Notes under the pieces: generated by a model | The model's input: the letters and a program-made list of their open reading frames with translations, nothing else | The model's database searches: none | Told to the model about the DNA's origin: nothing | From: Streptomyces sp. WM6386 | Lineage (GTDB): Bacteria > Actinomycetota > Actinomycetes > Streptomycetales > Streptomycetaceae | Assembly: GCF_000972385.1 (NCBI RefSeq) | Contig: NZ_JXTE01000063.1 | Span: 1-53,939, forward strand | DNA length: 53,939 nt | Reading direction: 5' to 3' | Shown here: positions 37,576 through 45,720 of the stretch, in pieces | Layout: every line of letters begins with the position of its first letter | How positions within the stretch are numbered: the stretch's first letter is position 1 | Made by a program: the position numbers and the translations under genes

Positions 37576-38164
37576 GCGCGGCAAGCCCCCGGTCGAGCCC
37601 GTCACGTTCAAGATCCTGGTGGCCGGCGGCTTCGGCGTGGGCAAGACCACGCTCGTGGGCGCGGTCAGCGAGATCCGACCGCTGCGCACCGAGGAACTGC
37701 TCACCGAGGCAGGACGCCCGGTCGACGACATCAGCGGTGTCGAGAGCAAGAGCACCACCACCGTGGCCATGGACTTCGGGCGCATCACACTCCGCGAGGA
37801 CCTGGTGCTGTATCTCTTCGGGACCCCCGGGCAGGAACGGTTCTGGTTCATGTGGGACGAGCTCTCCGAGGGCGCGCTCGGTGCCGTCGTGCTCGCCGAC
37901 ACCCGCCGCCTGGAGGACTGCTTCGCCGCCGTCGACTACTTCGAGCGGCGCTCCATCCCCTTCGTGATCGGCGTCAACTGCTTCGAGGGCTCTGCCCGTT
38001 ACCCCGTCGAGGAGGTCCGCCAGGCCCTCGACCTCGACGAGGACGTACCGCTCCTGCTGACCGACGCCCGCGACCGCGCGTCGGTCAAGGAGGTCCTCAT
38101 CGGCGTGGTCCGGCACGCGATGGCCTACGCGGCGGAGCGTCGCCAGACCGCCGTCACGACCTGA
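37556..38164 (+). CDS. cvnD: CvnD: small Ras-like GTPase of the conservon
   Basis: A 202-aa MglA/Ras-like GTPase. The P-loop is [15 protein letters not shown] (about 22-36); the switch region has a conserved Thr-rich stretch [12 protein letters not shown]; the G3 element is [14 protein letters not shown], with the DxxG motif altered to GTPG as usual for Cvn[10 protein letters not shown] stands in for NKxD. CvnD is the G-protein of conservon complexes. The ATG lies inside the end of the oxoprolinase gene, with AGGAG before it, so the two are coupled. Confidence 0.94.
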
Positions 38165-38174
38165 CCCATGGGTA

Positions 38175-38208
38175 CGGCCCGTACCCCCGCCGACCGGGGT
38201 ACGGGCCG
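38175..38208. terminator. Terminator after cvnD
   Basis: A 13-bp perfect stem (CGGCCCGTACCCC 38175-38187 with 38196-38208), an 8-nt loop and a following CGTTTC lie between convergent cvnD and glpK. Confidence 0.85.
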
Positions 38209-38263
38209 CGTTTCATGAGCACCACGCGCGCGTGCGGTCGTAGTGGCGCACGCACGCGTGCCG

Positions 38264-39775
38264 CTAGTTCTCCCCGTCCTCCTGCCAGCCGAAGCTCTTC
38301 TCCACGGCCTTGCGCCAGTTGTGGTACTCACGGTCCCGCACCGAGGACTCCATGGCGGGCGTCCACTCGACGTCCTTCTGCCAGTGCGACTTGAGCTGGT
38401 CCAGGTCGTTCCACACGCCCGTGGCCAGCCCGGCCGCGTAGGCCGCGCCCAGGCAGGTCGTCTCGGAGACCTTCGGGCGGACCACCGGCACGTCGAGTAC
38501 GTCCGCCTGGTGCTGCATCAGCAGGTTGTTCTTGGTCATGCCGCCGTCGACCTTCAAGGTCGTGATGTGCACTCCGGAGTCCTGGAACATGGCGTCCACG
38601 ACCTCGCGCGTCTGCCAGCTCGTCGCCTCCAGCACGGCGCGCGCGAGATGTGCCTTCGTCACGTACCGGGTGAGCCCGGTGATGACACCGCGCGCGTCGG
38701 AGCGCCAGTAGGGCGCGAACAGACCGGAGAACGCGGGCACGATGTACGCCCCGCCGTTGTCCTCGACACCCGCCGCCAGCGGCTCGATCTCGTCGGCGGT
38801 GCGGATGATGCCGAGCTGGTCCCGGAACCACTGGACGAGCGCGCCCGTTATGGCGATAGAGCCCTCCAGGCAGTAGACCGGCGCCTCACTGCCGATCTTG
38901 TACCCCATCGTCGTCAGCAGCCCACTCTTCGACGGCACCGGGCGGTTGCCGGTGTTGAGCAGCAGGAAGCTGCCCGTGCCGTAGGTGTTCTTCGCCGTGC
39001 CCACGTCGTAGCAGGCCTGTCCGAAGACGGCCGCCTGCTGGTCGCCGAGGGCCGAAGCGACCGGCACACCGGCGAGCTGGCCGACAGCGGTGCCGTACAC
39101 CTCGGCCGAGGACCTGATCTCGGGCAGGACCGCCTCGGGGATGTTCATCGCGGAGAGGATGGACTGGTCCCACTGGAGGGTCTCGAGGTTCATCAGCATG
39201 GTGCGGCCGGCGTTCGTGACGTCCGTGACGTGCCGTCCGCCGTCCGTGCCGCCGGTGAGGTTCCAGATGAGCCAGGAGTCGACGGTGCCGAAGGCGATCT
39301 CGCCGTTCTCGGCACGCGCGCGGAGCCCGGGCACGTTGTCGAGCAGCCAGACCGCCTTCGGCCCGGAGAAGTAGGTGGCCAACGGCAGCCCGGTCTGCTC
39401 ACGGAAGCGGTCCTGTCCGTCCGAGCCGCCGAGTTGATGGGTCAGCGCCGCGGTGCGGGTGTCCTGCCACACGATCGCGTTGTGCACGGGCTTGCCGGTG
39501 GCGCGGTCCCACAGGACCGTCGTCTCGCGTTGGTTGGTGATGCCGAGCGCGCTGAGCTGGTCGGCGCGCAGCCCGGCCTTGGCGATCGCCCCGGCCACCA
39601 CCGCCTGCACCTTGGACCAGATCTCGGTGGCGTCGTGCTCCACCCAGCCGGGCTTGGGGAAGATCTGCCGGTGCTCGCGCTGGTCGACGGCGACGATGGC
39701 GCCGTCCTGGTTGAAGACGATGCAACGGCTGGAGGTGGTGCCCTGATCGATCGCGGCGACGAACTTGTCCGTCAT
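38264..39775 (-). CDS. glpK: Glycerol kinase
   Basis: A 503-aa FGGY-family kinase that phosphorylates glycerol to glycerol 3-phosphate. The N-terminal phosphate-1 motif [15 protein letters not shown] (8-22), the glycerol-binding [25 protein letters not shown] and the C-terminal [19 protein letters not shown] are all intact, and the length is typical. It lies 22 bp after glpF, so uptake and phosphorylation are coexpressed. No glpD or IclR-type regulator gene is adjacent, unlike the classic Streptomyces gyl operon. Confidence 0.97.
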   Translation of the reverse strand: MTDKFVAAIDQGTTSSRCIVFNQDGAIVAVDQREHRQIFPKPGWVEHDATEIWSKVQAVVAGAIAKAGLRADQLSALGITNQRETTVLWDRATGKPVHNAIVWQDTRTAALTHQLGGSDGQDRFREQTGLPLATYFSGPKAVWLLDNVPGLRARAENGEIAFGTVDSWLIWNLTGGTDGGRHVTDVTNAGRTMLMNLETLQWDQSILSAMNIPEAVLPEIRSSAEVYGTAVGQLAGVPVASALGDQQAAVFGQACYDVGTAKNTYGTGSFLLLNTGNRPVPSKSGLLTTMGYKIGSEAPVYCLEGSIAITGALVQWFRDQLGIIRTADEIEPLAAGVEDNGGAYIVPAFSGLFAPYWRSDARGVITGLTRYVTKAHLARAVLEATSWQTREVVDAMFQDSGVHITTLKVDGGMTKNNLLMQHQADVLDVPVVRPKVSETTCLGAAYAAGLATGVWNDLDQLKSHWQKDVEWTPAMESSVRDREYHNWRKAVEKSFGWQEDGEN

Positions 39776-39797
39776 GACGTCCCCTTCGTCGGATGCT

Positions 39798-40523
39798 TCA
39801 GAACGCTGCGTTGAAGATGACCCCGGACAGAGCTCCGCCGATCAGCGGCCCCACCACCGGGATCCACGCGTAACCCCAGTCCGAGGTGCCCTTGTTGGGG
39901 ATCGGGAGCAAGGCGTGGGTGATGCGCGGGCCCAGGTCGCGGGCCGGATTGATGGCGTACCCCGTCGGCCCGCCGAGCGACAGACCGATGCCGACCACCA
40001 GGAACGCGACGATCAGGACCGTGGTGCCCGACGTACCGAGACCCTCGGTCAGACCGAAGGCGAGGATCGGCAGCACCAGGCCGACGGTCGCGATGATCTC
40101 CGTGATGAGGTTCGCCACGGGATTGCGGATCGCGGGCGCGGTCGAGAAGATCCCCAGCGTCGGCTGCGCCTTGTCCTCCTCGGCATTGGCCTGGAACTGC
40201 GCGTAGTAGACCAGCCAGCACAACACCGCACCGAGAACGGCGCCGACCATCTGTCCCGCGATGTAGATGTGGACCTGGTCCCAGTCGCCCGTGTCGATGG
40301 CGATCCCCAGCGTCACCGCCGGATTGAGGTGGCCGCCGGACAACGGCGCGGCGGTGTAGGCCCCGGCCAGCACGCCGAAACCCCACCCGAACGCGATGAC
40401 GACCCAGCCCGCGTCCTTCGCCTTCGAATAGTTCAGTACGACGGCGGCGACCACTCCCGCGCCGAAGAGGATCAGGATCGCGGTTCCGATGATCTCACCG
40501 AGAAATACGTCTCCGTTGCTCAT
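39798..40523 (-). CDS. glpF: Glycerol facilitator, MIP/aquaporin family
   Basis: A 241-aa six-helix channel of the MIP family. Both NPA boxes are present: [15 protein letters not shown] (about 63-77) and [18 protein letters not shown] (about 186-203); Asp after the second NPA motif (NPARD) is characteristic of aquaglyceroporins rather than water channels. TAGGAG lies before the ATG, and a 7-bp hairpin (40544-40562) sits a few bases further upstream in the leader. First gene of the glpFK operon. Confidence 0.95.
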   Translation of the reverse strand: MSNGDVFLGEIIGTAILILFGAGVVAAVVLNYSKAKDAGWVVIAFGWGFGVLAGAYTAAPLSGGHLNPAVTLGIAIDTGDWDQVHIYIAGQMVGAVLGAVLCWLVYYAQFQANAEEDKAQPTLGIFSTAPAIRNPVANLITEIIATVGLVLPILAFGLTEGLGTSGTTVLIVAFLVVGIGLSLGGPTGYAINPARDLGPRITHALLPIPNKGTSDWGYAWIPVVGPLIGGALSGVIFNAAF

Positions 40524-40736
40524 GGCGGCTCCTAGGCCCTGGCCCGGGGTGATCGACCCCGGTCCTCCGTGCAGGGTGCGTTTCCCATGGCGACTTCAGC
40601 CGAAGGCAGGGAGATCCCGCGCCCCGCTCGGCGTCCGTGACGAGCGTGCCGTTGCAGCCGAATCGCCCGTGGGGGAACGGACCTTGACTCGGGGGGCCCG
40701 CGCAGCGCAGTGCGTGGATACGCCGAGAATGTACGA

Positions 40737-40785
40737 CGATGTCGGCTGACATCGGAAGTGTTCACCGGTGTCCAGGGGGCGTCAA
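40737..40785 (-). promoter_or_regulatory. Candidate glpFK promoter with palindrome at the start site
   Basis: On the minus strand TTGACG (40780-40785) and AACACT (40757-40762) are 17 bp apart, placing the start near 40750, inside the inverted repeat CGATGTC-GGCT-GACATCG (40737-40754). A repressor bound there would block transcription. The rest of the 313-bp gap (40524-40836) shows no gene. Confidence 0.45.
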
Positions 40786-40836
40786 GGACGCGGACGGCAA
40801 CGGTTGGGGGCACGAGCCCTCTTCGTGGTGAGCGGC

Positions 40837-42489
40837 TCAGCCCGGGCCGGGCTCCGCCACCCCGCATCCCACGGGCGCGGCGGAGGCCTGCGCCCCGCGC
40901 CGGACCTCGTGACCGGGCAGGCCCGCACGGCCCAGCACCCAACTCGCCCCACCGATCGACTTCGCGGCCTTCTTCAGCGGCGCCAGCCAGGCCGCCGCCT
41001 GTCGGTGGTCCGTGACACTGCCCGGTGTGCACAACACCGTGGCCAGGGACAACGACACCGCACGCCCGCCCGCGGACCAGGGCGCGTCCAGCACCGAGGC
41101 AGCCACCGGATCCAGCCCGTCCGGATCGGCCAGCACGAGGAAGTCGTCCCCTCCGATGTGACCCACGTGAGTGCTGCCCGATGCCGCATGCTGCAGCGCC
41201 CGCCCCACCGACCGGATCAACTCGTCGCCCGCCGCGAACCCGGCCCCGTCGTTGACCTGCTTGAAGTGGTCCACGTCCAGCCAACTCAGCGCGAACGTCC
41301 GTCCGTCCGCGATCCGCCGGTCCACCTCACCGGTGATCGCGTCCGAACCAGGCAGCCGCGTCAGCGGATTGAGACCGGCGGCCTCCTCCACCCGGGACTC
41401 GGCCAAGGCCCGTACGAGGTCGGCGAGACGTACGACGCCGACGCACCGGCCGTACCGGTCGACGACGGCCACGTCGTCCGAGGTGCGGTCCCGCTCGCCG
41501 ACCGCCACCACGTCGAGCACCTCCCACGCCGTGGCGTCGATGCCCACCGTGCGCGGCGGATCGCCCAGCTTGGCGGCGGGGCGATCGGCGTAGAGGGCGT
41601 GCCCGTAGCGCCCCGACATCGACAGCAGGAAGCGGGAGCGGTGCACCGACCGGACCGGAACCCCGTGCGCGTCCACGAGCAGTACCCCGGACACCTCCGG
41701 CGACCCGGTCAGCAGCGCCCGCACACGGCCCGCGGACGCGGTGGCGGCCAGCAGAGCGGCGGGCCGTACGAACTGCCGAACCGACGGCCCCGACCGTGAC
41801 GGTGCGGAGGCGCCGGGGGAGCGGGGCGGAACGTACACGTCCGCGGCGGGCAACCGGGCCGGGGGAGCGAACAGGTTGCCCTGCGCCAGCTGCGCGCCCG
41901 CCGACACCGCGGCCGCACACTGGAGTTCGGTCTCCACGCCCTCGACCGACAGCAGCGCCCCCAACTGGTCGCACAACGTCCGCATCGCCCGCACCGCCGC
42001 GGGCCGGGCCAGCAGCGAGGCGTCGAGCTTCACCAGGTCGGGCGCCAGGTCGGTGAGCAGTCGCAGGGGCACGTCCCCGTCCCCGACGCCGTCCGCGCCG
42101 ATGCGGAAACCCTGGCCGCGCAGCGCGCCCACCGCCTCGAGCAGCGCCTGCTGCGGCACATGCGTGTACGGCGGCCCGACGTCGATCGTCACCTCCCAGG
42201 GGAGCCTGCCCGCCGCACGCACCGCGGTGTGCAGCGGGGTGAGCCCGCCGAGGTCGGCGAGGGTGCCGGCGAACACGTTGACGTGCAACGGCAGCAGCGT
42301 TTCCCTGCGTGCCGCCGCCCGGACCGCCGACACGGCCAGCCTGCCGTCGAGTTCCGGATCACGGCGGGCCTCGGCCAGGATGTCGCCGGTCTCCGGTCGG
42401 GCGAGTATCTCCAGAGCCGCGACCCCTCCCGTCGTCAGGTTGACCACCGGCTGGAAGGCGAAGCGGAGAGTGTCCGTCCAGGAGTGCAC
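40837..42489 (-). CDS. EAL-CBS-GGDEF protein with degenerate catalytic motifs
   Basis: A 550-aa soluble protein with an N-terminal EAL domain (about 5-215), a CBS pair (about 245-365) and a C-terminal GGDEF domain (about 370-530). In the EAL domain EILAR (E27), N71, K154 and E183 remain, but the second acidic residue reads D103 (TIDVG), the DDFG metal motif reads DGVG (G134), and QGY reads QGN. The GGDEF signature reads GGDDF (446-450), while LDVDHFK, NDGAGF and GDELI are intact. It is more likely a c-di-GMP or nucleotide-sensing protein than a full phosphodiesterase. It stands alone upstream of glpF. Confidence 0.88.
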   Translation of the reverse strand: MHSWTDTLRFAFQPVVNLTTGGVAALEILARPETGDILAEARRDPELDGRLAVSAVRAAARRETLLPLHVNVFAGTLADLGGLTPLHTAVRAAGRLPWEVTIDVGPPYTHVPQQALLEAVGALRGQGFRIGADGVGDGDVPLRLLTDLAPDLVKLDASLLARPAAVRAMRTLCDQLGALLSVEGVETELQCAAAVSAGAQLAQGNLFAPPARLPAADVYVPPRSPGASAPSRSGPSVRQFVRPAALLAATASAGRVRALLTGSPEVSGVLLVDAHGVPVRSVHRSRFLLSMSGRYGHALYADRPAAKLGDPPRTVGIDATAWEVLDVVAVGERDRTSDDVAVVDRYGRCVGVVRLADLVRALAESRVEEAAGLNPLTRLPGSDAITGEVDRRIADGRTFALSWLDVDHFKQVNDGAGFAAGDELIRSVGRALQHAASGSTHVGHIGGDDFLVLADPDGLDPVAASVLDAPWSAGGRAVSLSLATVLCTPGSVTDHRQAAAWLAPLKKAAKSIGGASWVLGRAGLPGHEVRRGAQASAAPVGCGVAEPGPG

Positions 42490-42611
42490 GGCAGCATGAT
42501 GGCGCCGCGGGCGCCGGCCCGAGCGCAGTTCATGAGACGTTCACGCAGGATTCCGGGGCGATCACGGAGCGTATGAGAAAGCCCTTGCCCCGCCCGGTGG
42601 TCCGTTGGGTC

Positions 42612-43802
42612 TCACCGCACCGCGACCACGGCCGAACCGTGCCCGAACAGCCCCTGGTTCGCCGAGATCCCCACCCGCGCCCCGGCCACCTGCCGGTCAC
42701 CCGCCGCACCTCTCAACTGCCAGGTGAGCTCGCACACCTGGGCGATCGCCTGCGCCGGCACCGCCTCCCCGAAGGAGGCCAGCCCGCCACTCACATTCAC
42801 GGGTGTGCGCCCGCCCAGAGCCGTCGCACCCTCCCGCAGCAACTTCGCCCCCTCACCCTCGCCGCACAGCCCGAGGTCCTCGTACCACTGCAACTCCAGG
42901 GCGGTGGAGAGGTCGTAGACCTCGGCGAGGGATACGTCCTCGGGCCCGACACCCGCCTCCTCGTAGGCGGCCCGGGCGATCGACTCGCGGAATGTGTCGT
43001 CGCCGGGCTCCACCGCCGCCGCGGAGTCCGTGGCGATGTCGGGCAGATCCAGCACCGTGCTCGGGTATCGCGGCGTCACCGTCGACACCGACCGGATCCG
43101 CACCGGCGCCGCCGTCCCGTGCCGCCGCGCGAACTCCATGCTGGACAGCACCACAGCCGCCCCGCCGTCCGAGGTCGCGCAGATGTCGAGCAGCCGGAGC
43201 GGATCGGCGACCACGGCGGAGGCGGCGACCTCCTCGGCGGTGACCCGCTTGCGGTAGCGCGCGTTCGGATTCAGCGCTCCCATGGCGGCGTTCTTCACCT
43301 TGACCTGCGCGAAGTCCTCCGGTGTATCCCCGTGCACAGCCATCCGTCTGCGCGCGTACAGCCCGAAGTACGTCGGATTGGTGGCTCCTAGGACGCGGAA
43401 CCGGAGCCAGTCCGGATCGTCGGGCCGATCGCCGCCCGCCGGCCGGAAGAATCCCTTGGGCGCCGCGTCGGCACCCACCACGAGCACCACGTCCGCGAGC
43501 CCCGAAAGGATCTGCGCCCGCGCGGTGTTGACGGCCTGCGCCCCCGACGCGCATGCCGCGTACACGCTCGTGACCCGTGCCCCCTGCCAGCCCAGCGCCT
43601 TCGCGAAGGTCGCCCCGGCCACATACCCCGGATAGCCACCACGCACCGTGTCCGCCCCGACGATCGAACCGACGTCCCGCCACTCCAGCCCGGCATCGGT
43701 GAGCGCCGCGCGGGCGGCCGCCACTCCGTACGCGACGAAGCTCCGGCCCCACTTGCCCCACGGGTGCATGCCCGCACCGAGCACCGCCACCTCTCCCGTC
43801 AT
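42612..43802 (-). CDS. Thiolase-fold lipid-transfer (SCP-x/Ltp-like) protein
   Basis: A 396-aa thiolase-superfamily protein of the lipid-transfer group. The nucleophile region is YAACASGAQAVNTA (C84); LAEVYDLSTALELQWYEDLGL and GEGEGAKLLREG are typical of SCP-x/Ltp proteins. The usual catalytic GHP motif reads SFGEAVPAQ, with Glu346 in place of His, so ordinary thiolysis is doubtful and a retro-aldol or scaffold role is possible. ATG at 43802 overlaps the DUF35 gene stop (ATGA), the standard pairing of Ltp and DUF35 proteins, which form mixed complexes acting on acyl- or steroid-CoA. Confidence 0.88.
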   Translation of the reverse strand: MTGEVAVLGAGMHPWGKWGRSFVAYGVAAARAALTDAGLEWRDVGSIVGADTVRGGYPGYVAGATFAKALGWQGARVTSVYAACASGAQAVNTARAQILSGLADVVLVVGADAAPKGFFRPAGGDRPDDPDWLRFRVLGATNPTYFGLYARRRMAVHGDTPEDFAQVKVKNAAMGALNPNARYRKRVTAEEVAASAVVADPLRLLDICATSDGGAAVVLSSMEFARRHGTAAPVRIRSVSTVTPRYPSTVLDLPDIATDSAAAVEPGDDTFRESIARAAYEEAGVGPEDVSLAEVYDLSTALELQWYEDLGLCGEGEGAKLLREGATALGGRTPVNVSGGLASFGEAVPAQAIAQVCELTWQLRGAAGDRQVAGARVGISANQGLFGHGSAVVAVR

Positions 43803-44248
43803 GCCGTCACCCCCGTCGTCGGCTGCCACCGCCACGTCGTCCACAGCGTCTCCGCGTCCTCATGGAGCACACCGGGAACGATCTCCACCTCCATGCCCAC
43901 CGCCAGATCGGCGACAGCGAGCCCCGGAACACCCTGCCCCAGCACCACGATCCGCTCGGCCTCCAGCTCCACAGCGATCAACGCGTACGGCTCCCACGAA
44001 AGTTCCGGATCGGTCACATAGGGTGACGGAGGCCGGTACCGGCTGTCCGTGTAGGACCACACCCGCCCGCGCCGCGACAGCGGAACCTCCTCCAGCTCGC
44101 CCCCGGGGCACGCGGGATTGCGGCAGTGGGTGTCCTCGCGAGGGAAGAAGACCGAGGCGCAGGCCGAACAGCGGGTGCCGAGGAGATGGAAGTCGCCCTC
44201 CTCGCCGGCGAACCAGCCTGCCACCACGGGCGTTCGCGCACGTGACAC
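43799..44248 (-). CDS. DUF35 zinc-ribbon/OB-fold acyl-CoA-binding partner protein
   Basis: A 149-aa DUF35 protein: an N-terminal zinc ribbon (GTRCSACASVFFPRED then HCRNPACPG, four cysteines), an RGRVWSYTDSRY linker and an OB fold ending MEVEIVPGVL. DUF35 proteins are obligate partners of lipid-transfer thiolases and bind acyl-CoA. GTG at 44248 is chosen because GGAGG lies 5 nt upstream; the frame stays open upstream but enters the operator region. Confidence 0.9.
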   Translation of the reverse strand: MSRARTPVVAGWFAGEEGDFHLLGTRCSACASVFFPREDTHCRNPACPGGELEEVPLSRRGRVWSYTDSRYRPPSPYVTDPELSWEPYALIAVELEAERIVVLGQGVPGLAVADLAVGMEVEIVPGVLHEDAETLWTTWRWQPTTGVTA

Positions 44249-44268
44249 AGTTCCTCCCGGGCATAGGA

Positions 44269-44285
44269 TCTGACGGAACGTCAGA
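44269..44285. promoter_or_regulatory. 17-bp palindromic operator between the Ltp/DUF35 pair and the dipeptidase
   Basis: TCTGACG-GAA-CGTCAGA is a perfect inverted repeat 21 bp from the DUF35 start and 23 bp from the dipeptidase start. TAGGAT (44265-44270), a good -10 for the dipeptidase, overlaps it. The form suits a TetR-type repressor. Confidence 0.6.
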
Positions 44286-44307
44286 AGTGTGTCACGGGAG
44301 GCCGGAG

Positions 44308-45135
44308 ATGGGCAGAGGCAGAGGCATGACACGACTCTCCAGCGCAGTACGCGGCCTGGTCACCACGCTCGCCGCGCTGCTGACCGTGACCACCGCCGCC
44401 ACCACCGCCCGGGCGACACCGGAACCCAAGGCGCCGAAGGACTTCGTCGCGCTGAGAACCGTGGACCCCACGATCATCCAGGAGATGCGCTACTTCACCC
44501 CGCACAACTTCGTGGGAGAACGCGTCGACGGATACGCGCAGCCGATCTGCATCCTCACCAGACCCGCCGCCGAGGCCCTCCACCAAGCCCAAACGAAGCT
44601 GCTCCGGCAGGGCTACACCCTCAAGGTCTACGACTGCTACCGACCCCAGCGCGCGGTCGATCACTTCGTCCGCTGGGCCAAGGACCTCGACGACCAGGCC
44701 ATGAAGGCCGAGTTCTACCCGAACGTCGACAAGACCCGTCTCTTCACCGACGGTTACATCGCCGAGAAGTCCGGCCACAGCCGCGGCTCGACCATGGACC
44801 TCACCATCGTGAAGCTCCCCGCGAAGCCGACGCGGCCCTACCGACCCGGCGAACCCCTCGTCCCCTGCTACGCGCCCCAGGACGAACGCTTCCCCGACAA
44901 CTCCGTCGACATGGGCACCGGATTCGACTGCTTCGACACCCTCTCCCACACCCTCGACCCCCGCATCCAGGGCGCACAACGAGACCACCGGCTCCTGCTC
45001 AAGACCACCCTGGAAGACCTCGGCTTCGTGAACCTGGCCGAGGAATGGTGGCACTACACGTTCAAACCGGAGCCCTACCCGGACACCTTCTTCGACTTCC
45101 CGGTGTCCTGGAAATCCCTCACGAGCAAACACTGA
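44308..45135 (+). CDS. Secreted D-Ala-D-Ala dipeptidase, VanX type
   Basis: A 275-aa exported zinc dipeptidase. The signal peptide spans about 1-36 (basic start, hydrophobic LVTTLAALLTV, cleavage near TARA-TP). The catalytic motif SGHSRGSTMD provides H157 and D164, and EEWWHY provides E246 and H249, the complete VanX zinc and base set. Secreted versions recycle wall D-Ala-D-Ala rather than confer vancomycin resistance; no vanH or vanA homologue is near. ATG at 44308 has GGAGG upstream; ATG 44326 is an alternative. Confidence 0.92.
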   Translation: MGRGRGMTRLSSAVRGLVTTLAALLTVTTAATTARATPEPKAPKDFVALRTVDPTIIQEMRYFTPHNFVGERVDGYAQPICILTRPAAEALHQAQTKLLRQGYTLKVYDCYRPQRAVDHFVRWAKDLDDQAMKAEFYPNVDKTRLFTDGYIAEKSGHSRGSTMDLTIVKLPAKPTRPYRPGEPLVPCYAPQDERFPDNSVDMGTGFDCFDTLSHTLDPRIQGAQRDHRLLLKTTLEDLGFVNLAEEWWHYTFKPEPYPDTFFDFPVSWKSLTSKH

Positions 45136-45182
45136 GCAGCCCCCGGAAGACGCCCTTCCTATGATCGGATACAGTCCGCCGC

Positions 45183-45719
45183 GTGTCCGAAACCCAACAC
45201 CCCACCCCCAACTCCGCGCCCGACTCCCACTGTTCGAGCTGCGGAGCGCCCTACGGAGAGGGCGTCTCCGGTTGGCCCCGCACCTGTCCCGCCTGCTCCA
45301 CCGTGGCCTACCGCAACCCGCTGCCCGTCGCGGTGGCACTCCAGCCGGTGTACGACACCAAGGGCGCCGCCCTTGTCGTCGTCACCCGAACCATCGCCCC
45401 CGCGCGCGGGGGCATCGCACTGCCCGGCGGTTACATCGACGACCGGGAGGACTGGCGCCAGGCCGTCGTCCGTGAACTCAAGGAGGAGACCGGCATCGAC
45501 GCGGCGAGCCGCGACGTACGTCTCGTCGACGCCATGAGCTCGCCCGACGGCCACCTCCTCCTGTTCGGGTCCCTTCCGGAACGCCCGGCGGAGGGCCTGC
45601 CCACTTCCGCCGCGACGGACGAGACGGAGGGCTGGCATCTCCTGCGCAGGCCCGAGGAGCTTGCCTTCCCCCTGCACACACGTGCGGTACGGGCCTGGTT
45701 CGAGGGCCGGTACATCTGA
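45183..45719 (+). CDS. NUDIX hydrolase with N-terminal zinc ribbon
   Basis: A 178-aa protein. Four cysteines (C17, C20, C35, C38 in CSSC and CPAC) form a zinc ribbon like that of NADH pyrophosphatase NudC relatives. The NUDIX box runs from G83 to I105 (GYIDDREDWRQAVVRELK, then EETGI) and is complete. It hydrolyses a nucleoside diphosphate linked to another moiety; the substrate is unknown. Its stop is separated from that of the convergent GH31 gene by a single base, leaving no room for a terminator. Confidence 0.92.
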   Translation: MSETQHPTPNSAPDSHCSSCGAPYGEGVSGWPRTCPACSTVAYRNPLPVAVALQPVYDTKGAALVVVTRTIAPARGGIALPGGYIDDREDWRQAVVRELKEETGIDAASRDVRLVDAMSSPDGHLLLFGSLPERPAEGLPTSAATDETEGWHLLRRPEELAFPLHTRAVRAWFEGRYI

Positions 45720-45720
45720 C

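Noticed and set aside
38218..38262. Alternating CACGCGCGCGTG-type palindromes, also seen near 9241, 17481, 25245, 46281 and 48114
   Set aside because: Such CG-alternating runs are frequent by chance in about 70 percent GC DNA and many lie inside codons; no shared context was found.
44308..45135. A vancomycin-resistance cluster suggested by the VanX-type protein
   Set aside because: It has a signal peptide and no vanH, vanA, vanR or vanS homologues nearby; secreted VanX-like dipeptidases are common in Streptomyces.
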